From Woronichinia naegeliana WA131 (GTDB lineage Bacteria > Cyanobacteriota > Cyanobacteriia > Cyanobacteriales > Microcystaceae): a stretch of 64,000 bases of DNA. Shown piece by piece: positions 1 to 9,090 of the stretch. The translations under genes were made by a program, and so were the position numbers. A model generated the notes under the pieces. The model saw only the letters and a list, made by a program, of their open reading frames with translations. It did not search any database and was not told where the DNA came from. Where the stretch lies: positions 682,001 to 746,000 of the forward strand of contig CP073041.1 in the NCBI GenBank assembly GCA_025370055.1. The letters are read 5' to 3'. The stretch's first letter is position 1, and the number at the start of each line of letters is the position of its first letter.

Positions 1-291
1 TAAAAAGGCGGCTTCCCTCCCCTGCATTTTTCCCGATTTTAACGGTTCAGGATCATAATATTTATCAATATCCCAACGCTCTTTGGGAACCTCTTTAATA
101 CCCTCTCTACCTTGCTCTAACATCTGCCAATAGGCTTCTGGGCTATTACTCCCTCCTGGAAAACGACAAGCAACACTGATAACAGCGATCGGTTCAGCCT
201 TCAGTAAATTAATTTGTCCTTCAATTTTTTGGGAGAGAAAAGCTAATTTGGTTGCAGATAGGTTTGCCAATCTCTGTTGTAAATCACTCAT
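1..291 (-). CDS. Type I polyketide synthase, N-terminal part of first ketosynthase (runs off window)
   Basis: The reading frame is open from an ATG at the right end to the window edge (97 codons). After a polar helical leader of about 33 residues comes EPIAVISVACRFPGG, the hallmark start of a beta-ketoacyl synthase domain in modular PKSs, followed by the conserved ERWDIDKYYDP segment. The catalytic Cys and all later domains lie outside. It is the last visible gene of a minus-strand series MFS, radical SAM, two glycosyltransferases, PKS, so a secondary-metabolite operon is likely. The leader could act as a docking segment to an upstream PKS or NRPS subunit (inference). The product cannot be named from this piece. 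Confidence 0.9.
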   Translation of the reverse strand, partial: MSDLQQRLANLSATKLAFLSQKIEGQINLLKAEPIAVISVACRFPGGSNSPEAYWQMLEQGREGIKEVPKERWDIDKYYDPEPLKSGKMQGREAAFL

Positions 292-456
292 ATAAAACTA
301 TAAATAGGAAGAAAAAGGTAAACGGAATAGAAGTTGTGATTATTGTATCATTTATTCCATCTGAGCGCAAAGGTTAAGGATAACTCCGTCACATAAATGC
401 TGCTAAACCACATCTATTTTGGGAACTGAAGTTTTTGGAGATATCTTTTAGCAGCA

Positions 457-489
457 AGTCCCCCTTTTTAAGGGGGATTTAGGGGGATC
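457..489. repeat. GC-rich palindromic (REP-like) repeat carrying the stop codon of the adjacent gene
   Basis: C-runs and G-runs (TCCCCC..TTTTTAAGGGGGA followed by TTTAGGGGGATC) form a hairpin. The TAA stop of the neighbouring glycosyltransferase lies inside the repeat. A closely similar unit sits in frame inside the TPR-CHAT gene near 13.4 kb. Such units are common dispersed repeats in cyanobacteria. The hairpin may also work as a terminator or mRNA stabiliser (inference). Confidence 0.7.
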
Positions 490-1729
490 TACTTGAGTGA
501 TCAAAAATATTGGTTTCAAGTGAGACGGGGTTTATATCCCAAAAGAAGGATCCGTCCTTAGATTTTTCTTGAATATTCGTCATGATAGATTTCATAATAG
601 TTTCAGGATGATGATTGAGTTTAGAGGCGATCACTCTTGTTTTAAGCTGGCGATAGTTTTCTGGTGCATCTAGCCAAAACTCAAGGATAATTCTTAACTC
701 TTTTGCCCAATGAACCGAATGAGCAATATCTCGATCTTTAAAGTAACGCATTGCTAACAATTCCTGGGGCATTACTCCTCCCATCAGATTAAAAATCATT
801 GGACAACCACAATGGATCGATTCGATCGCCGTTCTCGCGCCTGGACGAGCTACAACCACAGAACTGATCTGGAGCAATTTAGCCATTTGATTGGTAAACG
901 GTAAAGCACAAAGGGAAAAATTGGGATGGGAAACTTGCCATTCATCTAATTTAGTTTTGGTCACAGCATTTTTGCCACAGAGAGCAATCACCTGAATTCG
1001 CTTTTCTAAGGGTAACAATTGCCGCAAAAATTTTAAATGATTATTAGCCCCTGCTCCCCCAGTTCCTAATAAAACGGTAAATCGATCAGCCTGTAGCCCT
1101 AATTCATTTTGTAAAAAAGCTTTTTCATCTTCCTCCGTTAAAACAGGTTCATAAAAGGAGCGATTTAATAAGGTTCCCCAGTCAAAGACCTGTTCTGGCC
1201 TTAATCCCATCTTTACAGCCTGCGCGCTTACTTCTGGAGTCTGTGTCCAAAAAATATCAACCTTGGGGTTGATCCAATTATGGGTAAAACCAAAACCGCC
1301 ATCAATTTCCGTGCAGTAGGTCATGCAAATTAGATGACTATCTAATATCTGTTTGGCTAGATCAAAATAACCCAAATTGATCTGACAATGGGTAGAAAGA
1401 ATAACATCTGGTGAGAAATCTTGTAGGCGTTTAATCCAATAGTTTTTGCCCACAAAAGGTTTACCTGGACGAATATCTTGAAGGTCTTTTTGGTATTCTA
1501 AAATCGCATAGTAGAGATTATGGAGTAGGGGAATATTCCGTTGAATAAAATTATAAAAATTTACTAATTTGTGGTAATTAGCATGGGAATTTTCTAACAA
1601 AAGCTCAATTTCAACAATTATTTTTTCTCCATATAAGTATTCACACCATTCCCGAAAAGCATTGGCGGCTGCATTATGGGCATAGCCGGTATTAGAGGTT
1701 AGGATTAAAATCCGTAGAGGGTAGGTCAT
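479..1729 (-). CDS. MGDG-synthase/MurG-like glycosyltransferase (first of two paralogues)
   Basis: The 416-residue protein has a GT-B fold signature. An N-terminal Rossmann start ILILTSNTGYAHN (7-19) matches the ILILTS-TG-GH pattern of monogalactosyldiacylglycerol synthases. A glycine-rich GTGGAGANN (222-230) and a donor-binding RPGARTAIES (295-304) with GGVMPQE (317-323) lie in the C-terminal half. It should transfer a sugar from a nucleotide sugar to a lipid-like or polyketide acceptor; no signal peptide or membrane segment is seen, so cytosolic or peripheral membrane action is expected. It follows its paralogue by 19 bp in the same operon. Its last residues are encoded by a REP-like repeat, so the native C-terminus may have been altered. 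Sugar and acceptor are unknown. Confidence 0.8.
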   Translation of the reverse strand: MTYPLRILILTSNTGYAHNAAANAFREWCEYLYGEKIIVEIELLLENSHANYHKLVNFYNFIQRNIPLLHNLYYAILEYQKDLQDIRPGKPFVGKNYWIKRLQDFSPDVILSTHCQINLGYFDLAKQILDSHLICMTYCTEIDGGFGFTHNWINPKVDIFWTQTPEVSAQAVKMGLRPEQVFDWGTLLNRSFYEPVLTEEDEKAFLQNELGLQADRFTVLLGTGGAGANNHLKFLRQLLPLEKRIQVIALCGKNAVTKTKLDEWQVSHPNFSLCALPFTNQMAKLLQISSVVVARPGARTAIESIHCGCPMIFNLMGGVMPQELLAMRYFKDRDIAHSVHWAKELRIILEFWLDAPENYRQLKTRVIASKLNHHPETIMKSIMTNIQEKSKDGSFFWDINPVSLETNIFDHSSRSP

Positions 1730-1748
1730 AGGAATGAAACATTAAAGA

Positions 1749-2924
1749 TTATTGGAAAAGGGGATACTTATTTGCCTTGACTTGCTCGATCAACCTCTGA
1801 ACTTGTTCTTGGCCAGTAAGAGGATAGCTTTGATAAGCATGATGAGCTTGACAAATTATCTCATAACTTTCTGGAAAATCTAGCCAATTTTTGATAGTGG
1901 AAAATAATTGCTGAGGACGGGTAATGGTCGTAGCCATTTTTCGGGGTAAAAAATAACGAATTGCTAAATATTCCTGGGGCATAATTCCTCCCATACCATT
2001 AAAAATTATCGGACACCTCCAATAAACGGATTCGGCTGTCATCATAAAGCCAGGACGTTGAACATTCGCCTGGCTAACTTGCAACAATTGAGGCATTTTC
2101 TCCGTAAAGCTCAACACAGAAGTCTTTAATTGGGGATTAGTTTGACACCATTGGAGCACTTTTTTTTGAGCATAGAGATTTTTTCCACAAAGAACGATCA
2201 CCTGTAATTTTTCTGCTAGGGGTAAGAGTACTTTTAAAAAGTCAATGTGATTTTGTGAACCAGCCCCATTGGTAGAGAGAAGTAAGGTAAATTTGTGAGT
2301 ATCCAGGTTAAGTTCATCCTGTAAAAACTGCTTTCTTTCCTGTTTAATTAGTGGGTCTTGGTAAAAATTTTCTCGCAAAAGCTGGGATGATAACTGGATT
2401 TTTTCAAGAGACATTCCTAATTTAATAGCCTGTTGTTTTACTGGTTCCGTGTGACACCAAAATAAATCTGCATTGCCATTAATCCAATTGATACTAAAAC
2501 CATAGCCGCCAGCATATTCAGGGCAAAGGGTTACACACAAAACCTGTTTTTCTAAAAGTTCCTTCGCTGCCTCAAAATAGCCCCGATTTAAACTGCCAAA
2601 GACACTTAAAATCAGATCCGGTTGATAATCAAGAACTAAGTTTTTATAATAATCACTCACAAAGGTTTGGGTTCCCCATTGCATCAAAGCTGAAACTTCA
2701 AAAATATTGAAATAAATGTGATGAAACCAGGGAGCATGGCGATGAATCCAATTATAGAATTGGATAATTTGGTGGGTAAAGGAATGAGAGTTAGCAAAAA
2801 TATCTTCAATTCTGATGACGACAGTATCACCAAACTGTTTTGTGGCAATTTGTTGAAAAGCCAAGGCTGTTAGGTTGTGAGCCGAGCCTCCACTAGCAGT
2901 CAGAATTAAAATTTTGGTTTTCAT
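1749..2924 (-). CDS. MGDG-synthase/MurG-like glycosyltransferase (second paralogue)
   Basis: The 391-residue protein aligns along its whole length with the next gene downstream. Shared blocks are ILILTASGGSAHN (5-17), STNGAGSQN (217-225), RPGFMMTAES (290-299) and GGIMPQEYLAIRYF. The donor-site segment departs from its partner (FMM for ART), so it may use a different sugar or have lost activity. The tandem arrangement suggests duplication followed by division of labour, for example two successive glycosylations of one product (inference). It starts 38 bp after the radical SAM gene on the same strand. Confidence 0.78.
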   Translation of the reverse strand: MKTKILILTASGGSAHNLTALAFQQIATKQFGDTVVIRIEDIFANSHSFTHQIIQFYNWIHRHAPWFHHIYFNIFEVSALMQWGTQTFVSDYYKNLVLDYQPDLILSVFGSLNRGYFEAAKELLEKQVLCVTLCPEYAGGYGFSINWINGNADLFWCHTEPVKQQAIKLGMSLEKIQLSSQLLRENFYQDPLIKQERKQFLQDELNLDTHKFTLLLSTNGAGSQNHIDFLKVLLPLAEKLQVIVLCGKNLYAQKKVLQWCQTNPQLKTSVLSFTEKMPQLLQVSQANVQRPGFMMTAESVYWRCPIIFNGMGGIMPQEYLAIRYFLPRKMATTITRPQQLFSTIKNWLDFPESYEIICQAHHAYQSYPLTGQEQVQRLIEQVKANKYPLFQ

Positions 2925-2962
2925 GAATGAGAAACTTCTCGGATTTAATGAATTGCAATCTA

Positions 2963-4039
2963 TTAGGGGAGACTTTTAATGGTTGATTTAATAATAGCTT
3001 TTAACCATTGTTGTGAGAGCCAAGAACGATTGATCATACTGACTCCAAATTTGCCCCATTTTGCTCCCCATTGATAGAGCCAGGATTCTTGAATTTCTTT
3101 AGCTTGCAGATAGGTATTATTTTTTTGCATATTTTGATAGACATAGCAGGTCGTGCAAGGAATATCTTCTCGTTCAGGAACTTGCCCCAGGAGCATTTGC
3201 CTCGCATAATTCATCTTCGGATTATTGAAAACCTTGACCAATTTATCATCAAAGGCATTGCCGTAATCTCCCCAGGAATTAATACAACATCCTAATACCC
3301 TACCATCCCAATTAATTTGGGGCGATTGAAACATTTGCTTACAAAAATATTGATTCATATAATCTCTTTTATTCTTTTTGAGGAATTCGCTTTGACTAAT
3401 TACTTGACTATTGGTTTCTAATCGCACCTGTTCAGGATGTTTTAAGGGAGAAATCTCTTCATCCCAGGATAGCTTGACATAAAATTCCATCTTCAGTTCT
3501 TTTGCCAATTGTCTGGCTTGGGCGATTTCATGTTCATTGTGTCCAAAGACAACAAATTGCCACAGTAAAATGGGAAAGTCGGTTTTATGGATAGATTTAT
3601 AGTGATTAATGGTTTTAATGTTGTCAATAACGCGGTTAAAATTTCCCCCCAGACGATATTGTTGATAGGTTTCTTGACTCGCGCCATCGATGGAACAGGT
3701 AATCTGCCGAACTCGATATTTCACCAACGCTTCTAGGGTTTCTGCTTTCGCAGTGTTGAGGTTAGCACCATTACTGATCGTAATAATGACATTTTTTTGA
3801 TAAGCATATTCTAAAATTAAGGGTAATTCAGGATTCAGTAAGACTTCTCCCCAATTAGATAGTTCTATATGCAAGATTTCAGGATTATTAGTGACAATTT
3901 TCTGGAAATTTTCTGAGCTGACAAAACCGGCACCGAGTTGTTCCTTGATTTTACCCTGGGCTGTTGGGCAGGAAGGACATTTCAGTTGACAATGGGTGGA
4001 AAGGTCTAGACGAATGGTTTGGGGATTAATAGTCGTCAT
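2963..4039 (-). CDS. Radical SAM/SPASM-domain enzyme
   Basis: An N-terminal CQLKCPSC (Cys17, Cys21, Cys24) is the CxxxCxxC cluster of radical SAM enzymes. The C-terminal region carries further cysteines (Cys233, Cys251-Cys252, Cys295, Cys298) spaced as in SPASM auxiliary-cluster domains. The length of 358 residues is normal. SPASM enzymes modify peptides or small molecules by radical chemistry; no RiPP precursor is visible next to it, so a tailoring step on the polyketide or glycolipid of this operon is the simplest reading (inference). The gap to the transporter gene is 8 bp, so the two are almost certainly cotranscribed. Confidence 0.88.
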   Translation of the reverse strand: MTTINPQTIRLDLSTHCQLKCPSCPTAQGKIKEQLGAGFVSSENFQKIVTNNPEILHIELSNWGEVLLNPELPLILEYAYQKNVIITISNGANLNTAKAETLEALVKYRVRQITCSIDGASQETYQQYRLGGNFNRVIDNIKTINHYKSIHKTDFPILLWQFVVFGHNEHEIAQARQLAKELKMEFYVKLSWDEEISPLKHPEQVRLETNSQVISQSEFLKKNKRDYMNQYFCKQMFQSPQINWDGRVLGCCINSWGDYGNAFDDKLVKVFNNPKMNYARQMLLGQVPEREDIPCTTCYVYQNMQKNNTYLQAKEIQESWLYQWGAKWGKFGVSMINRSWLSQQWLKAIIKSTIKSLP

Positions 4040-4047
4040 AACTAGTT

Positions 4048-5385
4048 TTAACGAGAGGTTTGACTGTCCAATCTCAGCAGTGGAGTATAACGATAGGCAG
4101 CGATCGCCCCTAAGAGATTAATTGCCCCCATGATACTCAATAAAGCAGCAATGCCTCGACCTTCTCCCCGTCCTGTCAACCAACCGACTTGATCGAGTAA
4201 CCAATAATCTCCCCGAAAAAAGGGTTCAAATAGGCGATCAACCAGGGGGCCAGCTAGGACAAGGGTGATCAGTCGAAATGACCATTCAATTGCTAAACGA
4301 GTCGCAAAAACTTGACCTTGATATTCCGGTTCTACCTGTTCTTGCCAAAGGGTTTGATTAAAACTCAAAATCAAGGGACAGACGAGACAATAGGCAACAA
4401 TGCCGCCCACACAGACCGGAAAAATTTTGATTGTCCATTCTCCGCCAGCACCAAGCAAAACCCAACCTTGAACCAATACCCCACCGATAATGGGTAGGAC
4501 TAAACGGGGCGGATCTCGCCAAAAACTGACCATGAGACTACCCACTACCCAACCCCCTCCGGCCATACTGAGTAAAGAGCCTAATTCCTTGGTTGTCGCA
4601 AAACTAAGTACAAAAGGGGTGAACAGGACTTCTGTCATGCCCAGGGTTGCATAGGTAATACTCATCAGTAGTAGCAGAGCTAGTAAACCAGGGCGATGTT
4701 GGATATAGTGCCAGCCCCAAAGGGTTTCTTGGATCAGACTAAGATAGGTAGCGGGTGATGGGGAACGGGCAGGAGGCGCGATTTCAGGAAACCGAACCAT
4801 CAACAGGGTAATCAGAATAAAGCCAAAACTGAGACAGTCCAACAAAATGATGCCAGGAAGTTGGAGGGAAAGAATTAACCAAGCTGCTGTAAAGGGGGCT
4901 ACCAGTTGGGCCACAGAATGACCGATCAGGATTAGACCATTGGCCCGACTTAAAAATGTTCTCGGAACCATGAGAGTGGTAGCGGCGAGGTAAGCCGGAA
5001 CCTGCAAACTATTAAAAGCAGAACTGATTCCTAAAAGTAGATAAATTTGCCAACTGGCCAAGGCTTCAAATTGTAGTAACCACCCCAAGAGCAAAATTCC
5101 CGCGATCGCCCCCGTATCACTGAGAATCATAATTAACCGTCGCTGATAATGATCGGCTAGATGACCTGCTAGAGGAGCCATTAAAATGGGAGGCAGATAA
5201 ATCGCCAGAATCATCAGAGCAAATTGAGTAACGGATTGAGATTGCTGATAAACCGAAACCCCAAAGGCAAAAAGGGTTAACTGAGTGCCAATATTAGAGA
5301 TTAACTGACCAAACCAAACCCAGAAAAAGAGGTGAAGATGGGTTTGGGGCACAGTCGAGGGGGCCACTCTAAGTTTTACAGTCAT
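4048..5385 (-). CDS. Major facilitator superfamily exporter (EntS/MFS_3-like)
   Basis: The 445-residue protein has about twelve hydrophobic segments. An early WFGQLISNIGTQLTLFAFG and the loop GHLADHYQRRLIMILSD are the MFS motif A region after TM2. The overall pattern fits the enterobactin-exporter-like group used for secreted metabolites. It is the first gene of the minus-strand operon leading into the PKS, which points to export of the product. About 200 bp of non-coding DNA lies upstream before a decayed IS; the operon promoter should be there, but no clear -35/-10 pair was picked out. Confidence 0.88.
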   Translation of the reverse strand: MTVKLRVAPSTVPQTHLHLFFWVWFGQLISNIGTQLTLFAFGVSVYQQSQSVTQFALMILAIYLPPILMAPLAGHLADHYQRRLIMILSDTGAIAGILLLGWLLQFEALASWQIYLLLGISSAFNSLQVPAYLAATTLMVPRTFLSRANGLILIGHSVAQLVAPFTAAWLILSLQLPGIILLDCLSFGFILITLLMVRFPEIAPPARSPSPATYLSLIQETLWGWHYIQHRPGLLALLLLMSITYATLGMTEVLFTPFVLSFATTKELGSLLSMAGGGWVVGSLMVSFWRDPPRLVLPIIGGVLVQGWVLLGAGGEWTIKIFPVCVGGIVAYCLVCPLILSFNQTLWQEQVEPEYQGQVFATRLAIEWSFRLITLVLAGPLVDRLFEPFFRGDYWLLDQVGWLTGRGEGRGIAALLSIMGAINLLGAIAAYRYTPLLRLDSQTSR

Positions 5386-5587
5386 GGAGGTGGGATTTCT
5401 GAGGGTACAGGTATTTGTCTAAAATACAGGATTAATTTAATTTCTGGTATTTTTAGGGGTTAAGCAGCGTGGCATAAAGTCAGTTGTTTTCTGGCAATTT
5501 CCGACCAGGGTCACGTTAATGGGGAAATTTTCACAAATTTTGCTAACCTTGGTTCTATAATCCGACCTTCTGTAAGAATACTATTTT

Positions 5588-5957
5588 GGCACTGGTATCG
5601 TCTGAGTAAATCAGCAAAAGCTTGTAGTGTAAGGCTTAGAGGAAACGAAAAAATAATTAAAGACTGGACACAATTCTATTCTTATTATACTATTATTATT
5701 GTTACAATATCAAAGATAAGGAAAAAAGAAAACAATGTCAACATTGAACAAAAGCTCAATGGAAGTCCTGAATAATGTAGGCTTATGCCAAGAGAAAGAG
5801 GAAAGAAGAAAGAGGAAGCCTTATTCCAGAAAAGCTGTCCTCATTGCTATAGCGAAAAAGTAAAAATTCATTCTTATTACTAAACGAAGGGTAAGGTCGA
5901 ACGTAAAATGTTCATCTATCAGCAGTGTAAGTCTTATTTTGCATTTTGCCCACTATA
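5588..5957 (+). pseudogene. Decayed end of an IS1-type (N) element with remnant transposase start
   Basis: The stretch begins with the N terminal repeat GGCACTGGTATCGT. It continues through a degenerate leader to ATGTCAACATTGAACAAAAG, the same start as the intact N transposase. The frame is then broken by a short duplication around GAGGAAAGAAGAAAGAGG and by an in-frame TAA. Two cysteine pairs of the zinc finger are still visible. The rest of the element is missing. It is clearly older than the intact copies and separates the PKS operon from housekeeping-type genes. Confidence 0.8.
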
Positions 5958-5972
5958 AAATTGAGTTAAAAC

Positions 5973-6380
5973 TTACTTAATAAATCGGTTAACAAAGTTT
6001 AAATAACCCTGGCGACCATCTTTTTTTGTCCAGAGTTTTACAGATGATTTTAAGCGTTGCAGACACTCAACCATTTCTGAATAGGTTCTTATTTTTACTG
6101 GCAGTTGGATTTCTCCTTCTTCTTGCTTGACAGTCAAACTATTATCTCCTACGAAAATATCACAAATCCCTTGAACTTTTAATAAAAGATTTGCACTAGT
6201 GCCTTTGGGTTGAGGGTAGGAGCTTGAGCGTCCCTGGGACTTTGCTTGATAATACTTAACTAACCAGGTAAAGACAGTATCTACCTCTGTATCTATTAAG
6301 CTTGGATCTGCTTGGTAAAAACCCATAATTGCACTTTCAATGCTCAAAAGTACGTCTTCGTAATCTTCTTCAAACGACAT
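5973..6380 (-). CDS. Conserved hypothetical protein, 135 aa
   Basis: I do not recognise the family. The protein is soluble and acidic at the N-terminus (MSFEEDYEDVLLSIESAI), predicted largely helical, with a basic polar linker (YYQAKSQGRSSSYPQPKG) near the middle. There are no signal peptide, membrane segments or catalytic motifs. It stands alone between an IS remnant and the isoaspartyl peptidase gene. The start is supported by a purine-rich AAAGGAG upstream of the ATG. Real-gene status rests on length, start context and codon use like its neighbours. Confidence 0.65.
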   Translation of the reverse strand: MSFEEDYEDVLLSIESAIMGFYQADPSLIDTEVDTVFTWLVKYYQAKSQGRSSSYPQPKGTSANLLLKVQGICDIFVGDNSLTVKQEEGEIQLPVKIRTYSEMVECLQRLKSSVKLWTKKDGRQGYLNFVNRFIK

Positions 6381-6465
6381 AAATACTAATCTCCTTTCCT
6401 ATTGAGATAAAACTAAGTGAAAATCTTAACAAGTTTCTGTCAAAAAATTATGGTTTGACAAAAGC

Positions 6466-7410
6466 CTATTCTAAATAACCAACAGTCTCACTATCAGCTA
6501 ATTCCAATGTATCCCCGATCGCTGTGCCATTATGGTAAGCTCCCAATAACACTGGACAGGTTTTTCCCCAGGCAATGACTCCCGTTTGATCTAAAGCGAT
6601 CGCCGCTAAATCGGTTTGATGGGACTGAGCCTCCTGAATAGATTTAGTCATGGATTGAGCAAGAGAAAATCCATCGCTAACACGAATAACAATTTTGGCA
6701 GCCAGACATTCATTAATAATATCTTCCCCCACTCCCGTACAACTGACTCCGGCAAATTGGGTTGCATAATTTCCGGCGGGCATGGCTGAATCACTGACCC
6801 GACCAATCCGTTCTAAACCTTTACCTCCCGTTGACGTTCCTGCCGCAATTTTCCCTTGACTATCCAAAGCCACCACACCAATCGTTCCCTTTCTTGCTTC
6901 CGAGGTATCAGCCGAAATGAGGCGAGCCATACGTTGCTTATTTTGAAAATTGGCGCGGCGTTCTTCCATCCATTCTTCGATACGAAAATCGGTTAAAGGA
7001 TCATAGGGAGGAATTTGTAATTCTCGTGCTAATTCGGAAGAACCATAATCCGACAAAATACGATCCGTTTCCTGTTGCAAGAATTTCGCTAAATGAATGG
7101 GATTTTTAACGCGAGCAACATTAATAACTCCACTAAAATTTTGTCGTTCTCCGTCCATTAACGAGGCACTCATCCGCACCTGACCATCGGATTGCACGAC
7201 TGACCCTGTACCGGCATTAAAACAAGGTTCATTTTCCAATAATTCACAACCTCGAACCACCGCATCGATCGCCTCTCCACCCTGCGCTAACAGACCGTAA
7301 ACTTCCGCCACAATTTGATGCAGCGATCGCCGAACAGCATCTAAACCGCCCTTATCATCAAGGGAACTCGCACCACCGTGAATAATTAACTTAGGTTGTT
7401 GGGATATCAT
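6466..7410 (-). CDS. Isoaspartyl peptidase / plant-type L-asparaginase
   Basis: This is an Ntn-hydrolase of the asparaginase-2 family, about 314 residues. KLIIHGGASS near the N-terminus and the GTGSVVQSDG block are family signatures. RKGTIGVVALD holds the Gly-Thr autoproteolysis site; Thr176 becomes the N-terminal nucleophile of the beta chain. GNYATQFAGVSCTGVGEDI follows in the beta subunit. It removes beta-aspartyl (isoaspartyl) residues from dipeptides and hydrolyses asparagine, for instance during cyanophycin breakdown. I chose the internal ATG (MISQQPKLIIHGG); the 14 extra residues of a longer frame are unlike the family. Confidence 0.92.
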   Translation of the reverse strand: MISQQPKLIIHGGASSLDDKGGLDAVRRSLHQIVAEVYGLLAQGGEAIDAVVRGCELLENEPCFNAGTGSVVQSDGQVRMSASLMDGERQNFSGVINVARVKNPIHLAKFLQQETDRILSDYGSSELARELQIPPYDPLTDFRIEEWMEERRANFQNKQRMARLISADTSEARKGTIGVVALDSQGKIAAGTSTGGKGLERIGRVSDSAMPAGNYATQFAGVSCTGVGEDIINECLAAKIVIRVSDGFSLAQSMTKSIQEAQSHQTDLAAIALDQTGVIAWGKTCPVLLGAYHNGTAIGDTLELADSETVGYLE

Positions 7411-7467
7411 GAAAATATTGGTGATAAAAGAAATAATTAATTGTCGTCTCAAACCTTGTCTTCAAGC

Positions 7468-8370
7468 TTAAAGTCCCAACTTTTCTAAGAGCGGAAGCGG
7501 GGAAACAATATGACGATCTAAGCCTAATTCTTTAGGAGTCAGACCCACCGCTAAACCCACTAATTGGGGTAAATGCAAAACAGGAATGGCCAAGTCTTGA
7601 TCAAGAGCTTTAGCAATTTCAGGTTGACGAGAATCTAATTGTAAATGACAGAGGGGACAAGGGGTAACTAAACAATCGGCTCCGGCGGCGATCGCGTCTT
7701 GCAGATGACCGCCTGCTAATTGAAAAGATTGGGGCGTAGCGTAACTAGAAATCGGCCAACCACAACACTGAGTACGACCAGCATAGTAAATTGGATTGGC
7801 TCCCACTGTGCGAAAAACATTTTCCATCGACTGTGGCTCAAAAACATTTTCCTCTGGAATTGTCTCTTGCACCCGTAATAGATAACAACCATAGAAAGCG
7901 GCACAGTTTAGACCTTCTAGGCGTTTAGTAACCCGTTGTTGCAATTTTTCTAGCCCATAGTCGGCAATTAAGGCCCAAAGAATATGGGTGACACGGCTAG
8001 AACCTTGATAGGGAGAACAATTTTCTCGCTTGAGATAGCCATTTACCTGCTCCAGATAGGCGGGATCATTTCCCTGGGCTGCTTTTAAACGCTCATCCAC
8101 ATGGCCAATCACCCCTTGGCAAGTACTACAGTGAGTCAGGAGAGGTAAACCCAAGGATTCTGCTAGGGCAATATTACGAGCATTAACTGTATCTTCGAGT
8201 AGTAGCGAATCTTCCTTAAAAGTACCAGAGCCACAACAAGAAGCTTTTTTAAGTTCGATGAGTTCAATGCCAAGGGCCTGGGTGAGAGCGGCGGTAGATT
8301 GATACAGTTCTCGACAGGCTCCCTGGGCAACACAACCAGGAAAGTAAGCGTATTTAAGCGATGAAGTCAT
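7468..8370 (-). CDS. HdrB-like protein (CoB-CoM heterodisulfide reductase subunit B family, two CCG domains)
   Basis: Two CCG domains are complete: Cys13, Cys45-Cys46, Cys81 and Cys84 in the first, and Cys162, Cys202-Cys203, Cys238 and Cys241 in the second, within 300 residues. This matches HdrB and the SdhC/SdhE subunit of type-E succinate dehydrogenases; cyanobacteria carry such a protein without methanogenesis. The expected role is redox chemistry at a non-cubane Fe-S cluster, possibly delivering electrons to or from quinone as part of succinate dehydrogenase (inference). It overlaps the upstream thiol-redox gene by 4 bp (ATGA), indicating translational coupling. Confidence 0.85.
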   Translation of the reverse strand: MTSSLKYAYFPGCVAQGACRELYQSTAALTQALGIELIELKKASCCGSGTFKEDSLLLEDTVNARNIALAESLGLPLLTHCSTCQGVIGHVDERLKAAQGNDPAYLEQVNGYLKRENCSPYQGSSRVTHILWALIADYGLEKLQQRVTKRLEGLNCAAFYGCYLLRVQETIPEENVFEPQSMENVFRTVGANPIYYAGRTQCCGWPISSYATPQSFQLAGGHLQDAIAAGADCLVTPCPLCHLQLDSRQPEIAKALDQDLAIPVLHLPQLVGLAVGLTPKELGLDRHIVSPLPLLEKLGL

Positions 8371-8642
8371 TGATTTAAGTTCGCCAGATGAATATTTTTC
8401 TCAAGCAATTGTTCTAGGATTTTGACCGTTGCTCTAGGGGATAAACGAGGCAAGACTTTTTCTCCCTGAGGACTCTGGAGGCAAAGAACTGGAATTTCGT
8501 ATTGATATAAATTAAACCAATCCTCACGGGTGGTAATATCTCGCCGTTCCAAATCAAATTGGATTGAGGTGATTTGTTCTAACTTTTCCTCAAGTCCTTC
8601 ACAAAGATGACAGTCAGGTTTACGGTAAAGAATTAATTGCAT
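8367..8642 (-). CDS. Glutaredoxin-like protein (DUF836 type)
   Basis: The protein has 91 residues from the ATG of [20 protein letters not shown]. The N-terminal beta strand followed by CHLC is a CxxC redox motif, and a cis-Pro-like segment YEIPVLCLQ follows, as in the glutaredoxin-like DUF836 family. A longer frame upstream overlaps the cupin gene and lacks family similarity, so I chose this start. It ends in a 4-bp overlap with the HdrB-like gene. A thiol-disulfide role linked to that Fe-S protein is a reasonable inference. Confidence 0.82.
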   Translation of the reverse strand: MQLILYRKPDCHLCEGLEEKLEQITSIQFDLERRDITTREDWFNLYQYEIPVLCLQSPQGEKVLPRLSPRATVKILEQLLEKNIHLANLNQ

Positions 8643-8646
8643 AGCG

Positions 8647-9063
8647 TTATGGCACTTCCTGGGTTTCAGGGACGTGATCAGCAAATCGCACAATATCATC
8701 ATCGCCTAAATATTCCCCATTCTGCACCTCAATGAGTACCAGGTCGATCACGCCTGGATTTTCTACTCGGTGGGGCGTATTCATCGGCACATAGGTGGAT
8801 TCTTTTTGTTTAAGCAATTTTTCCTCGCCATTACAGATCACCCTCGCCGTCCCTGACACAACGACCCAATGCTCGCTACGATGATAGTGCATTTGTGTAC
8901 TCATGTGTTGCCCTGGTTTGATGACAATGCGATTTATACGGTATCGGGAACTTTCTTCTAGAACAGTCACCGTCCCCCAGGGGGGAGTGCGAGTCAGAGA
9001 AGCTTCAGGGTGAGAAGAATGGGTAGCAAATTCCGGCAGATCAAGCTTAATCGGTTCACTCAT
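8647..9063 (-). CDS. Cupin-domain protein (mannose-6-phosphate isomerase type II-like)
   Basis: The 138-residue single-domain cupin resembles the C-terminal isomerase domain of bifunctional mannose-1-phosphate guanylyltransferases: TPPWGTVTVLEES, then metal-binding MHYHRSEHWVVVSGTA (His59, His61, His65) and the second cupin motif ending with NTPHRVENPG (His98). The nucleotidyltransferase half is absent, which is common in cyanobacteria. It may interconvert mannose and fructose 6-phosphates or act as a sugar-binding cupin. It lies 4 bp upstream of the glutaredoxin-like gene, so cotranscription is likely. Confidence 0.85.
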   Translation of the reverse strand: MSEPIKLDLPEFATHSSHPEASLTRTPPWGTVTVLEESSRYRINRIVIKPGQHMSTQMHYHRSEHWVVVSGTARVICNGEEKLLKQKESTYVPMNTPHRVENPGVIDLVLIEVQNGEYLGDDDIVRFADHVPETQEVP

Positions 9064-9090
9064 GACTAACTCTCAACGTTGTGCTTCTAT

